Shown here: positions 45,829-54,385 of the stretch, one piece after another
Position numbering within the stretch: the first letter of the stretch is position 1
Layout of the letters: each line of letters opens with the position of its first letter
Assembly: GCA_046349315.1 (NCBI GenBank)
Contig: JAXMCQ010000007.1
Location: 149,807-213,806, forward strand
Source of the DNA: JAEUMG01 sp046349315
GTDB taxonomy: Bacteria > Pseudomonadota > Alphaproteobacteria > Rhizobiales > Aestuariivirgaceae
Direction of reading: 5' to 3'
Length of the DNA stretch: 64,000 nucleotides
Notes under the pieces: model-generated
What the model was told of the DNA's origin: nothing
The model's input: only the letters and a program-made list of their open reading frames with translations
Databases searched by the model: none
Made by a program: the position numbers and the translations under genes

Positions 45829-46041
45829 ATGCCGATCATCGTCAATCTGGATGTCATGCTGGCCAAGCGCAAAATGCGTTCGCGCGAACTTGCCGAACGC
45901 ATCGGCATTACGGAGCAGAATGTTTCGCTGCTCAAATCGGGAAAGGTGAGGGGCGTGCGCTTCGAAACGCTGGAGAGTATTTGCGAGGCGCTCGACTGTC
46001 AGCCGGGCGACCTTCTCGAATACAAGCCGACCGACAAATAG
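45829..46041 (+). CDS. Small Xre-family (Cro/C1 type) transcription regulator
   Basis: 70 residues. The helix-turn-helix is in ELAERIGITEQNVSLLKSGK, with the second half RFETLESICEALDCQPGDLL, and no extra domain. It resembles the YozG/YddM-type small regulators that accompany DUF2975 proteins. It starts 3 bp after the DUF2975 stop, so they are co-transcribed, and probably controls the palindrome at 45236-45254. Confidence 0.9.
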   Translation: MPIIVNLDVMLAKRKMRSRELAERIGITEQNVSLLKSGKVRGVRFETLESICEALDCQPGDLLEYKPTDK

Positions 46042-46044
46042 GGT

Positions 46045-46692
46045 CTAGCGCTCCCGCGCCAATCGCTTGTCGAGGTAGACCGAACAGACTTTGGTCAGTT
46101 CCTCGATCTTGTCCTGGAAGAAGTGGTTGGCGCCGGGAATGACCTTGTGCTCGATGACGATGCCTTTTTGCGTCTTGAGTTTCGACACCAGGCTGTGCAC
46201 CGCCTCAGGCGCCGTGACGGTGTCCTTCTCGCCATTGATGAACAGCCCGGAAGCCGGGCAGGGCGCCAGGAACGAGAAGTCGTAATGCTTGGCGAGCGGC
46301 GCAACCGAGATGAAGCCGGAGATTTCCGGACGCCGCATCAGCAATTGCATGGAAATCCAGGAGCCGAACGAGACGCCGGCGATCCAGCAGATCTTGGCTT
46401 CGCGATTATAGGATTGCAGCCAGTCGAGCGCCGAGGCGGCATCGGACAATTCGCCGGCGCCATTCTCGAACGTGCCCTGGCTGCGCCCCACGCCGCGGAA
46501 GTTGAAACGCAGGACCGAGAAGCCGCGATTGGCGAACATGTGGTAGAGCGAGTGCACGATCGGGTTGTTCATCGTGCCGCCGAAGGTCGAATGCGGATGC
46601 AGCAGGATGGCGATCGGCGATCCGGGCGGCTTCGCGTGATGGTAGCGCGCCTCAAGGCGGCCGGCGGGGCCGTTAAAGATGACTTCAGGCAT
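46045..46692 (-). CDS. Alpha/beta hydrolase, small esterase-like
   Basis: 215 residues. The fold shows HPHSTFGGTMNN after strand 3 and the nucleophile elbow GVSFGSW with the central Ser. The acid lies near FINGEKDTVT and the terminal His in VIPGANHFF. This matches the short family of UPF0227-like or YqiA/YpfH-like hydrolases often called alpha/beta hydrolases of unknown substrate. It converges on the Xre gene with 3 bp between stops and is divergent from the SUF operon, 227 bp away. Confidence 0.88.
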   Translation of the reverse strand: MPEVIFNGPAGRLEARYHHAKPPGSPIAILLHPHSTFGGTMNNPIVHSLYHMFANRGFSVLRFNFRGVGRSQGTFENGAGELSDAASALDWLQSYNREAKICWIAGVSFGSWISMQLLMRRPEISGFISVAPLAKHYDFSFLAPCPASGLFINGEKDTVTAPEAVHSLVSKLKTQKGIVIEHKVIPGANHFFQDKIEELTKVCSVYLDKRLARER

Positions 46693-46773
46693 AAGGTAGT
46701 TGGTGTCCTAGGTCGCGGCTGTGATCGCTATGGCCGGAATTGCCCTTGTAGATATGCGAATCCGGACTAATTG

Positions 46774-46802
46774 TTGACTTGCGTAGTCGGATTTCATATA
46801 TA
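46774..46802 (+). promoter_or_regulatory. Sigma70-type promoter of the SUF operon with overlapping IscR-type site
   Basis: TTGACT (46774-46779) and TATATA (46797-46802) are 17 bp apart, a near-ideal promoter; transcription should begin near 46809. The -35 is part of TTGACTTGCGTAGTCGG, whose half-sites GACT and AGTC are set 5 bp apart and match the type 1 IscR motif (GACT-N5-AGTC). This places an autoregulatory IscR operator on the promoter of its own gene. Confidence 0.75.
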
Positions 46803-46808
46803 CGCGAA

Positions 46809-46823
46809 TTAGAATTATTCAAG
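46809..46823 (+). promoter_or_regulatory. Possible Irr/ICE-like iron-control box
   Basis: TTAGAA-TTA-TTCAAG fits the iron-control element of Irr-regulated genes (TTTAGAA..TTCTAAA) in one arm perfectly and in four of six positions in the other. It lies at the predicted transcription start. Irr is an iron-responsive repressor or activator in Hyphomicrobiales; the match is suggestive only. Confidence 0.4.
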
Positions 46824-46919
46824 ACTGTGATAGGCTCTGAGCGAATTGAGCGGCTGCTCTTAGCACGGTTGCAGGGTGCGTTTGCAAGCGTTTGATGCAT
46901 CCAAAACGGGAAGTCAGAC

Positions 46920-47387
46920 ATGAAAATGAGCACCAAGGGACGGTATGCCGTGATGGCGATGATCGACATCGCCCAGGATACGTCCGGCGGTCCGGTGTCC
47001 CTTGCGGCAATCGCCGAGCGCCAGGACATCAGCCAGGAATATCTCGAGCAGCTCTTCGCGAAGCTCAGGCGCTCTGGCCTCGTCGAAAGCGCGCGCGGGC
47101 CGGGCGGCGGCTATCGCCTGGCGCGGGCGTCGGACCTCATCAGCATGGCGGAGATCATCACCGCTGCGGACGAGCCCTTGCGGGTCACACGCTGCGATGG
47201 CGACGCGGTCGATGGCTGCGTGCGCGGCGAGCGCTGCTGTGCGCACGATCTGTGGTCCTCGCTGGGTCGCCAGATGATGTACTTCCTTTCTTCAGTGACG
47301 CTCGACGACGTCGTCTCGAAGCGCAACCTCGCGCTTGCTGCATCGATCAAGCAGACGAAAGAGCGCTACGTCAGGAAGACGGCCTGA
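46920..47387 (+). CDS. iscR: IscR, Rrf2-family iron-sulfur cluster regulator
   Basis: 155 residues. KGRYAVMAMIDIAQD and the GPGGGYRLAR wing are close to E. coli IscR. Cluster ligands are seen in TRCDGDAVDGCVRGERCCAH: Cys92, Cys100, Cys106 (or 107) and His109, the counterparts of the IscR [2Fe-2S] site, with two extra residues between the first two. Apo- and holo-protein report Fe-S demand and repress the operon. The IscR-type site overlaps its promoter. The cysteine desulfurase gene begins 6 bp downstream. Confidence 0.93.
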   Translation: MKMSTKGRYAVMAMIDIAQDTSGGPVSLAAIAERQDISQEYLEQLFAKLRRSGLVESARGPGGGYRLARASDLISMAEIITAADEPLRVTRCDGDAVDGCVRGERCCAHDLWSSLGRQMMYFLSSVTLDDVVSKRNLALAASIKQTKERYVRKTA

Positions 47388-47393
47388 CACGCC

Positions 47394-48479
47394 ATGCGCA
47401 GCTATCTCGACCATAACGCCACGAGCCCGCTGCATTCTGCAGCGCGTCAGGCGATGCTCGCGGCGATGGACGAGGGCGGTAACGCCTCCTCCGTTCACGC
47501 GGAAGGTCGGGCCGCGCGACGGCACCTCGATGATGCACGCGACATTATCGCCGAAGCGGTCGGCACGTTGCCGGGCATGGTCGTGTTCACGAGCGGTGGC
47601 AGCGAGGCCAACAACCTCGCATTGAAGGGCGCCCGCGTGGAGCGCCTTCTCGTTTCCGCAATCGAACACCCGTCAGTGTTGGAAGCCGCCAAGGCGAGTG
47701 GCAAGGCGGTCGAAATCATTCCGGTGACATCCGCGGGCATTGTCGATCTCGCGGCCCTCGAAGCCGCGCTCCCCGGCTCTCCAGCCCTCGTTAGTGTGAT
47801 GCTCGCCAATAACGAGACGGGCGTGATCCAGCCGGTCCGCGAAGTTGTAGCCCTTGCCGCGCGTCACGGCGCTCTTGTTCATTGCGATGCGGTGCAAGCT
47901 CTTGGCAAGGTGCCGGTCAATTTCGGACTGCTGGGTGTCGATCTCCTCAGTATTTCCGCTCACAAACTGGGTGGCCCTTTGGGCTGCGGCGCCTTGGTTC
48001 TGCGCGACGGGCTTCCACTCTCTCCTCTTATTCAGGGCGGCGCCCAGGAGTTGCGGCGCCGTGCCGGCACGGAGAATGTTCCAACGATTGCCGGCTTCGC
48101 CGCAGCTATTCAGGAAAAGCCGCAGAATATCAGAGCTTTGCGCGATGATCTGGAATCACTGCTCGAAGGCGCCGTGTTGATCGGCAAGGATGTCGATCGC
48201 TTGCCCAATACGACCTGTTTGGCCCGTCCGGGCATGCTGGCCGAGACGCTGGTGATGGCCTTCGACCTCGAAGGCATCGCGGTCTCATCCGGATCGGCTT
48301 GCTCCTCCGGCAAGGTGTCGAAGTCGCATGTTCTCGCCGCGATGGGCGTTGCACCGGAGATCGCCGCGGGCGCGATCCGCGTGAGCCTCGGCTGGAACAC
48401 CACATCTGAAGACATCGAACGTTTCGGCGCCGTCTGGCGCCGGATACTGGCGCGGCAGCAGTCGAAGGCAGCCGCATAG
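47394..48479 (+). CDS. Cysteine desulfurase, class I (IscS/NifS-like)
   Basis: 361 residues. PLP-lysine in SAHKLGGPLGCGAL and the catalytic Cys loop in SGSACSSGKVSKSHV identify a class I desulfurase, as distinct from the class II SufS at 52004. It takes sulfur from cysteine as a persulfide for cluster assembly. It begins 6 bp after iscR and ends 9 bp before sufB. Two desulfurases in one SUF operon is a common alphaproteobacterial arrangement; the division of labour is not clear. Confidence 0.92.
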   Translation: MRSYLDHNATSPLHSAARQAMLAAMDEGGNASSVHAEGRAARRHLDDARDIIAEAVGTLPGMVVFTSGGSEANNLALKGARVERLLVSAIEHPSVLEAAKASGKAVEIIPVTSAGIVDLAALEAALPGSPALVSVMLANNETGVIQPVREVVALAARHGALVHCDAVQALGKVPVNFGLLGVDLLSISAHKLGGPLGCGALVLRDGLPLSPLIQGGAQELRRRAGTENVPTIAGFAAAIQEKPQNIRALRDDLESLLEGAVLIGKDVDRLPNTTCLARPGMLAETLVMAFDLEGIAVSSGSACSSGKVSKSHVLAAMGVAPEIAAGAIRVSLGWNTTSEDIERFGAVWRRILARQQSKAAA

Positions 48480-48488
48480 AGAAGTGCC

Positions 48489-50003
48489 ATGGCAGATACC
48501 GATACAATTGAACTCGTAAAAGATATCGACGTCGACAAGTACAAATACGGCTTCACGACCGATATCGAATCCGATCTTGCGCCCAAGGGGCTCAACGAAT
48601 CGACAGTCCATTTCATCTCCGAGAAGAAGCGCGAACCGGAATGGATGCTCCAATGGCGCTTGGGCGCCTATCGCCGTTGGATCGAAATGACCGAGCCGAC
48701 CTGGGCGCGCGTCCACTATCCGAAGATCGATTTCCAGAATCTGCATTACTATTCGGCGCCAAAAAGCATGGCCGCGCCGAAAAGCCTCGACGAGATCGAT
48801 CCGAAGCTGCTTGAGACCTATGCCAAGCTCGGCATTCCGCTGAAAGAGCAAGAAATCCTTGCTGGCGTTCGCCGCCAGGGCGAAAGCAGCGAACTCGACT
48901 CGGAAGGTGGTGGCGAAAGTGCGGGACGCGTCGCCATCGATGCCGTGTTCGATTCCGTCTCCGTCGTCACGACATTCAAGGACGAACTCGCCAAGGCCGG
49001 CGTGATCTTCTGTTCCATGTCGGAAGCCGTTCGCGAGCATCCTGAACTGGTGCAGAAGTATCTTGGATCCGTGGTCCCGCAAGGGGACAATTTCTATGCC
49101 GCGCTCAATTCTGCGGTCTTCTCGGACGGTTCCTTCGTCTATGTGCCGCCGAATACGCGCTGCCCGATGGAGCTTTCCACCTATTTCCGCATCAATGAAC
49201 GCAACACTGGCCAGTTCGAGCGCACTTTGATCATCGCCGATCGCGGCGCCTATGTGTCCTATCTCGAAGGCTGCACGGCGCCGACGCGCGATGAGAACCA
49301 GCTCCATGCCGCGGTTGTCGAGTTGATCGCGCTCGAAGATGCCGAGATCAAATATTCGACGGTGCAGAACTGGTATCCGGGCGACAAGGAAGGCAAGGGC
49401 GGCGTCTATAATTTCGTGACCAAGCGCGGCGATTGCCGTGGCCGCAACGCCAAGATTTCCTGGACGCAGGTCGAGACGGGTTCGGCCATCACCTGGAAAT
49501 ATCCCAGCTGCATCCTGCGCGGCGACAATTCGCGTGGCGAGTTCTATTCGATTGCCATTTCGAATGGCCGCCAGCAGGTCGATTCCGGCACCAAGATGAT
49601 CCATCTCGGCAGAAATACATCGAGCCGCATCATCTCCAAGGGCATTGCGGCCGGACGCTCCGACAACACCTATCGTGGCCTCGTCTCGGCGCATCGCAAG
49701 GCCACAAATGCCCGCAATTTCACGCAGTGCGATTCATTGCTGATCGGCGACAAGTGCGGCGCGCATACCGTGCCCTACATCGAATCCAAGACCTCGACCG
49801 CCAAGTTCGAACATGAGGCGACGACGTCAAAGATTTCAGACGATCAGATGTTCTACTGCATGTCGCGAGGGCTTTCGGAGGAAGAGGCGGTGGCGCTCAT
49901 CGTCAACGGCTTTGTTCGCGATGTGCTGCAGCAATTGCCGATGGAATTCATGGCCGAAACGCAGAAGCTGATCGGCATAAGCTTGGAAGGAAGTGTTGGT
50001 TGA
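48489..50003 (+). CDS. sufB: Fe-S cluster assembly scaffold SufB
   Basis: 504 residues with the SufB beta-helix, seen in VYNFVTKRGDCRGRNAKISWTQ, YKGRVSAHRKATNARNF-like stretch as YRGLVSAHRKATNARNFTQC, and the C-terminal SRGLSEEEAVALIVNGF shared with SufD. It is the scaffold of the SufBCD complex, on which clusters form. ATG 48489 lies 9 bp after the desulfurase stop. The next gene follows by 31-49 bp depending on start. Confidence 0.97.
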   Translation: MADTDTIELVKDIDVDKYKYGFTTDIESDLAPKGLNESTVHFISEKKREPEWMLQWRLGAYRRWIEMTEPTWARVHYPKIDFQNLHYYSAPKSMAAPKSLDEIDPKLLETYAKLGIPLKEQEILAGVRRQGESSELDSEGGGESAGRVAIDAVFDSVSVVTTFKDELAKAGVIFCSMSEAVREHPELVQKYLGSVVPQGDNFYAALNSAVFSDGSFVYVPPNTRCPMELSTYFRINERNTGQFERTLIIADRGAYVSYLEGCTAPTRDENQLHAAVVELIALEDAEIKYSTVQNWYPGDKEGKGGVYNFVTKRGDCRGRNAKISWTQVETGSAITWKYPSCILRGDNSRGEFYSIAISNGRQQVDSGTKMIHLGRNTSSRIISKGIAAGRSDNTYRGLVSAHRKATNARNFTQCDSLLIGDKCGAHTVPYIESKTSTAKFEHEATTSKISDDQMFYCMSRGLSEEEAVALIVNGFVRDVLQQLPMEFMAETQKLIGISLEGSVG

Positions 50004-50052
50004 TCCGTAGCCCTCGCGGATCCCGCAACTGATAATGGTGAAGAACGTGTCT

Positions 50053-50808
50053 ATGCTTGAAATCAAAAACCTGCACGTCAAGCTCGAACATGAGGATCGC
50101 ATGATTCTCAATGGCTTGAACCTCTCCGTTAATGCAGGCGAAGTGCATGCCATCATGGGTCCGAACGGCTCCGGCAAATCGACGCTGTCCTACGTCCTCT
50201 CCGGCCGCGAGGGCTATATCGTCACGCAAGGCTCGGTGACCTATAAGGGCCAGGATCTCCTGGCGATGGAGCCGGATAAGCGCGCGGCAGACGGTGTGTT
50301 CCTCGCCTTCCAGTATCCGATCGAGATACCAGGCGTCGCCACCATGCAGTTCCTGAAAGTTGCGCTGAACGCACAGCGCAAGGCGCGCGGCGAGAAGGAA
50401 TTGTCGACACCCGATTTCATGCGCCTCGTCAAGGCGCGGGCCGCCAAGCTCGGCGTGTCCCAGGACATGCTGAAGCGCGCCGTCAATGTCGGCTTCTCGG
50501 GCGGTGAGAAGAAGCGCGCCGAGATTCTCCAGATGGCGGTGCTCGAGCCTAGTCTTTGCATACTCGATGAAACCGATTCCGGCCTCGATATCGATGCCTT
50601 GCGGATCGTCGCCGACGGTGTCAATTCGCTGCGCTCGCCCGATCGCGCCATGATCGTCATCACGCATTATCAGCGGCTGCTCGATTACATCGTGCCGGAC
50701 GTCGTGCATGTGCTCTCACAGGGCCGGATCGTGAAGTCCGGCGGCAAGAATCTTGCCCACGAGCTCGAGGAGCGCGGCTACGCTGAGTTCGAGAAGGACG
50801 CCGCATGA
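50053..50808 (+). CDS. sufC: SufC, ATPase of the SufBCD complex
   Basis: 251 residues from ATG 50053, chosen because the family starts MLEIKNLHV; an earlier ATG at 50035 gives six extra residues. Walker A GPNGSGKSTL, signature SGGEKKRAEIL, Walker B CILDETDSGLD and the H-loop VITHYQRLL are all present. The ATPase drives conformational change in SufB-SufD. The stop overlaps sufD by 4 bp. Confidence 0.97.
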   Translation: MLEIKNLHVKLEHEDRMILNGLNLSVNAGEVHAIMGPNGSGKSTLSYVLSGREGYIVTQGSVTYKGQDLLAMEPDKRAADGVFLAFQYPIEIPGVATMQFLKVALNAQRKARGEKELSTPDFMRLVKARAAKLGVSQDMLKRAVNVGFSGGEKKRAEILQMAVLEPSLCILDETDSGLDIDALRIVADGVNSLRSPDRAMIVITHYQRLLDYIVPDVVHVLSQGRIVKSGGKNLAHELEERGYAEFEKDAA

Positions 50809-52007
50809 ACATTGCGGTCAATCTGACGCCGGCCGAGCTCGCTCTGGGGGGCATCACGCTGCCCCATGCGCGCATGGAGGATTGGCGCTGGACAAATCTG
50901 CGCACGCTGATCGACAAGCCCTATCCGCCGATGGGCAAGATCGCAGCTTCGTCCAAGGACGTAGCGAGGCTTCGCGATTCGTCTCCGGTTGCGAAAGCCG
51001 TCGCGGCGCGCCTCGTTTTCGTAAATGGTGAATTCGCTGCCAACGAGTCGCGGTTTCCGGCTTCGGGCGATGTCATGGTGAAAACCGGGCTCCCGGTTGT
51101 TCCCACTTCCGACGAACCGGTGGTGTCCATGAATGCTGCCTTCGCCAAGGATGGTCTGACGCTCTCGGTCAAGCCCGGCGCCAATATCGACATGCCGATC
51201 GAATTGGTGTTTCTCGCAACGGCTGGTGATCCGCGTACCATCGCGACGTGCGTCGCGATCGAGATCGGTGCCGGTGCATCCGCGACCTTGATCGAGACAT
51301 TTCTGGGCGAGGGTTCGTATCTCGCCAGCAGCGCCGTCGCGATTTCCTTGGGCGAGGGCGCCAGGCTTGATCGCATTACGCTGGAGCGTCATGCTCCCGA
51401 AGCCATTCACCTTGCTGATCGCGATGTCACGCTTCAGGGCCGCGCCATTTTGCGTGATTTCACGCTGACCGCCGGCGCCAAACTCAATCGCCAGAATGCG
51501 CGCTACACCTTCGCCGGCGAGCATGCCGATGCACGCATTGCCGGCGCCTATCTGCTTGGCGACCGCCAGCATGCCGATACGCGCCTCGTGGTGAGGCATG
51601 CGAAGCCGCATTGCACCAGCCGCGAGATCTTCAAATGTGTAATGGACGATCACGCGCGCGGCATCTTCCAGGGCAAGGTGATCGTCGATCCGGGCGCCCA
51701 GAAGACCGACGGCAAGCAGTCGAGCCATGCCCTGCTGCTTTCCGAGACTGCCGAGTTCGATGCCAAGCCCGAGCTTGAGATTTTCGCCGACGATGTCGTG
51801 TGCGGGCATGGCGCAACCTCGGGCGATCTCGATCACACTCAGATTTTCTATCTTCGCTCGCGCGGAATCCCCGAGCGCAAGGCAAAGGCGATGCTGGTGG
51901 CTGCCTTTGTTGAGGAGGCCTTCGAGACGATCGGCAATGACCAGATCCGCGTCGCGCTGAGCGACATCGCTGCTGGCTGGCTTTCCAGTCGTGGGGGTGT
52001 TGCATGA
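50805..52007 (+). CDS. sufD: Fe-S cluster assembly protein SufD
   Basis: 400 residues. The beta-helix core and the C-terminal DLDHTQIFYLRSRGIPERKA and AFVEEAFETIGND segments match SufD. It pairs with SufB and is needed for iron acquisition by the scaffold. The N-terminus has LPHARMEDWRWTNLRTLI, the usual family opening. It overlaps sufC at its start and sufS at its end by 4 bp each, so the operon is tightly coupled. Confidence 0.95.
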   Translation: MNIAVNLTPAELALGGITLPHARMEDWRWTNLRTLIDKPYPPMGKIAASSKDVARLRDSSPVAKAVAARLVFVNGEFAANESRFPASGDVMVKTGLPVVPTSDEPVVSMNAAFAKDGLTLSVKPGANIDMPIELVFLATAGDPRTIATCVAIEIGAGASATLIETFLGEGSYLASSAVAISLGEGARLDRITLERHAPEAIHLADRDVTLQGRAILRDFTLTAGAKLNRQNARYTFAGEHADARIAGAYLLGDRQHADTRLVVRHAKPHCTSREIFKCVMDDHARGIFQGKVIVDPGAQKTDGKQSSHALLLSETAEFDAKPELEIFADDVVCGHGATSGDLDHTQIFYLRSRGIPERKAKAMLVAAFVEEAFETIGNDQIRVALSDIAAGWLSSRGGVA

Positions 52008-53251
52008 CCGCCATGGAGAGGATGATCGCGCCGGCCTTTGACGTCGCCGCCATCCGCCGCGATTTCCCGATTCTGTCGCGCGAGGTCTATGGCAAGCCGC
52101 TCGTTTATTTGGATAACGCGGCGTCGGCGCAGAAACCCAAGGCGGTTCTTGATGCCGTCATGAAGAGCTACACGGAAGAATATGCCAATGTTCACCGTGG
52201 GCTTCACTTCCTCTCGAACGCCGCCACGCAAGCCTATGAAGATGCACGCGAAAGCGTTCGACGTTTTCTCAATGCGCCGTCCAAGGACCAGTTGATCTTC
52301 ACCCGCAACGCGACCGAGGCCATCAACCTCGTGGCGCAAAGCTTCGGCGGCATGGTGTTGGGCGAGGGCGATGAGATCGTGCTCTCGATCATGGAACACC
52401 ATTCCAACATCGTCCCGTGGCATTTCCATCGCGAGCGCAGCGGTGCCGTCATCAAATGGGCGCCGATCGATCAGGACGGCAATTTCCTCATCGAAGAGTT
52501 CGAGAAACTCCTCTCGCCGCGCACGAAGATTGTCGCCATCACCCAGATGTCGAATGCGCTAGGCACCATCGTTCCGGTGAAGGAAATCATCCGCATCGCC
52601 CATGCGCGAGGCATTCCGGTATTGGTCGATGGCAGCCAGGCCGCTGTGCACATGCCGGTCGATGTCCAGGACCTCGATTGCGATTTCTACGCCTTTACCG
52701 GCCACAAGACCTATGGGCCGACCGGCATTGGCGTGCTCTATGGCAAGATGGAGCATCTGCGCCGCATGCCGCCCTACCAGGGCGGCGGTGAAATGATCGG
52801 CGAGGTCACCCTCGACAAGATCACCTATGCCGAGCCGCCGCATCGCTTTGAGGCGGGGACTCCCGCCATCGTCCAGGCGATCGGGCTTGGTGCCGCCCTC
52901 GACTATATCCGCTCGATAGGCTTTGCCGGCATCGCCGCCCATGAGGCCGATCTGCGCGACTACGCCATGGCGCGCCTTTCCGAGATCAACTCGCTGCGCA
53001 TTTTCGGCCGCGCGCGCGAAAAGGGCGCCATCGTCTCCTTCAACATGGAAGGCGCCCATGCCCATGACGTCGCAACCGTCATCGACCGGGCAGGGGTGGC
53101 GGTCAGAGCCGGTACCCATTGCACCCAGCCACTGCTGACGTTTTTTGGCGTGACGGCAACCTGCCGTGCCTCCTTCGCCATGTACAATACCCGCGAGGAA
53201 GTTGATAAGCTTGCCGAAGCGCTTATCTCAGCTCAAAGGATATTCCTGTGA
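52004..53251 (+). CDS. sufS: Cysteine desulfurase SufS, class II
   Basis: 415 residues. YLDNAASAQKP, the PLP-lysine motif FTGHKTYGPTGIGVLYGK and the catalytic Cys in VAVRAGTHCTQPLL identify the SufS/CsdA class. It feeds sulfur to SufE or SufU and then SufB; no sufE gene is in the operon. Starts 4 bp inside sufD and ends 4 bp inside the DUF59 gene. Confidence 0.96.
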   Translation: MTAMERMIAPAFDVAAIRRDFPILSREVYGKPLVYLDNAASAQKPKAVLDAVMKSYTEEYANVHRGLHFLSNAATQAYEDARESVRRFLNAPSKDQLIFTRNATEAINLVAQSFGGMVLGEGDEIVLSIMEHHSNIVPWHFHRERSGAVIKWAPIDQDGNFLIEEFEKLLSPRTKIVAITQMSNALGTIVPVKEIIRIAHARGIPVLVDGSQAAVHMPVDVQDLDCDFYAFTGHKTYGPTGIGVLYGKMEHLRRMPPYQGGGEMIGEVTLDKITYAEPPHRFEAGTPAIVQAIGLGAALDYIRSIGFAGIAAHEADLRDYAMARLSEINSLRIFGRAREKGAIVSFNMEGAHAHDVATVIDRAGVAVRAGTHCTQPLLTFFGVTATCRASFAMYNTREEVDKLAEALISAQRIFL

Positions 53252-53643
53252 CCGAAGCGCAAGACCATCAGCCCGCCCCCGAAGCGCCGCCATCCTTGCC
53301 GATGGGCGCGTCGGCTACAGCCATTCCGGCCGACGAACTCGACCGGATGACCAATGATATCGTCGCGGCGCTCAAGACCGTCTACGACCCCGAAATCCCA
53401 GTCGACATCTATGAACTCGGCCTTATCTATCAGGTCGACATCGATGATGACCGCAATGTCAGGATCGAGATGACTTTGACGGCCCCGGGCTGCCCGGTTG
53501 CCGGAGACATGCCCGGCTGGGTCGAGAACGCCGTGAGCACGGTTGCGGGTGTTGCCTCGGTCGAGGTGAAGATCGTTTTCGATCCCCCGTGGGATCAGTC
53601 GCGTATGTCGGATGAAGCGCGCGTCGCGCTCAATGTCTGGTAG
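53248..53643 (+). CDS. sufT: SufT-like DUF59 (MIP18 family) protein
   Basis: 131 residues with ALKTVYDPEIPVDIYELGLIY and MTLTAPGCPVAGDMPGW, the DUF59/MIP18 signature with its conserved Cys. Proteins of this kind help deliver Fe-S clusters to target proteins. The first about 35 residues are variable and proline-rich. Overlaps sufS at its start and is followed by sufA after 6 bp. Confidence 0.92.
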   Translation: MTEAQDHQPAPEAPPSLPMGASATAIPADELDRMTNDIVAALKTVYDPEIPVDIYELGLIYQVDIDDDRNVRIEMTLTAPGCPVAGDMPGWVENAVSTVAGVASVEVKIVFDPPWDQSRMSDEARVALNVW

Positions 53644-53649
53644 GAAGCC

Positions 53650-54039
53650 ATGGCTGCCACTCTTCGTCCCCGTCCCAAGGTAGTGACCCTTACTGATGCT
53701 GCCGCCGAGCGCGTTCGCCAGATCATGGCGAAGGCGGATAAGCCGGTCATCGGATTGCGGGTCGGCGTCAAGAATGGCGGCTGCGCCGGCATGGAATACA
53801 CGATGGAATGGGCCGAGCAGCAGAAGCCCTTCGACGAGGTTGTCGAGGATAAGGGCGTCAAGGTTCTGATCGATGCCAAGGCCATCATGTTCCTGCTTGG
53901 GACCGAGATGGATTTCCAGACCAATGCGCTCAAGTCCGGTTTCGTGTTCAACAATCCGAACCAGACTTCGGCATGCGGCTGCGGGGAATCTGTTCAGATC
54001 AAGCCGGCTGCTCCTGAAGCCGTACCCGCCGGCGCTTGA
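53650..54039 (+). CDS. sufA: A-type Fe-S carrier SufA / HesB-IscA family
   Basis: 129 residues. The three cluster ligands are seen in GVKNGGCAGMEYTM and QTSACGCGESV. It carries or delivers iron-sulfur clusters from SufBCD. The N-terminal extension MAATLRPRPKVVTLTDAAA is usual in alphaproteobacteria. The stop overlaps the TTG start of the following tfoX-like gene, so that gene belongs to the same operon. Confidence 0.95.
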   Translation: MAATLRPRPKVVTLTDAAAERVRQIMAKADKPVIGLRVGVKNGGCAGMEYTMEWAEQQKPFDEVVEDKGVKVLIDAKAIMFLLGTEMDFQTNALKSGFVFNNPNQTSACGCGESVQIKPAAPEAVPAGA

Positions 54040-54385
54040 GCACCAGCGCCGAATTTCTGGATTTCATCACCGAACAAATGGCGGGCTTCGGCCCGATTAC
54101 GGTCGTCGCATGTTCGGCGGTGCAGGAGTCTTTCGCGACGGATTGATGTTTGCACTTATCGCTGATGAAGTGCTCTACCTGAAGGCGGACGAGACGACAG
54201 AAGGCTACTTCAAGGCCGAGGGTCTGTCGCCGTTTACCTATCAAACCAAGCGCAATCCGCGCACCGTCATGTCCTATTGGCGCGCCCCGGAACGCTGTCT
54301 CGATGATCCCGATGAAATGACGGATTGGTGCCGCAAGGCCTTTGCGGTCGCGCTCAAATCCACGAAACCGCAGAAAAAGCGTTAG
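54036..54385 (+). pseudogene. TfoX N-terminal-domain gene with a single frameshift
   Basis: From a TTG overlapping the sufA stop, frame 0 gives STSAEFLDFITEQMAGFGPI, then fails; from about 54105, frame 2 gives RRMFGGAGVFRDGLMFALIA onward and PRTVMSYWRAPERCLDDPDE to the stop at 54385. Together these make a full TfoX-N protein (about 115 residues). One missing base near 54100 (GTC GTC for GTCCGTC) would restore it. Neither half is complete by itself; no slippery site is evident, so this is a mutation or a sequencing error. The only normal start in the second frame (ATG 54110) would lose the first third of the domain. TfoX-N proteins have no firm function in alphaproteobacteria. Confidence 0.8.

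Noticed and set aside
48285..49694. 469-residue minus-strand frame across the desulfurase and sufB genes
   Set aside because: Antisense to two clear genes; no family signature.
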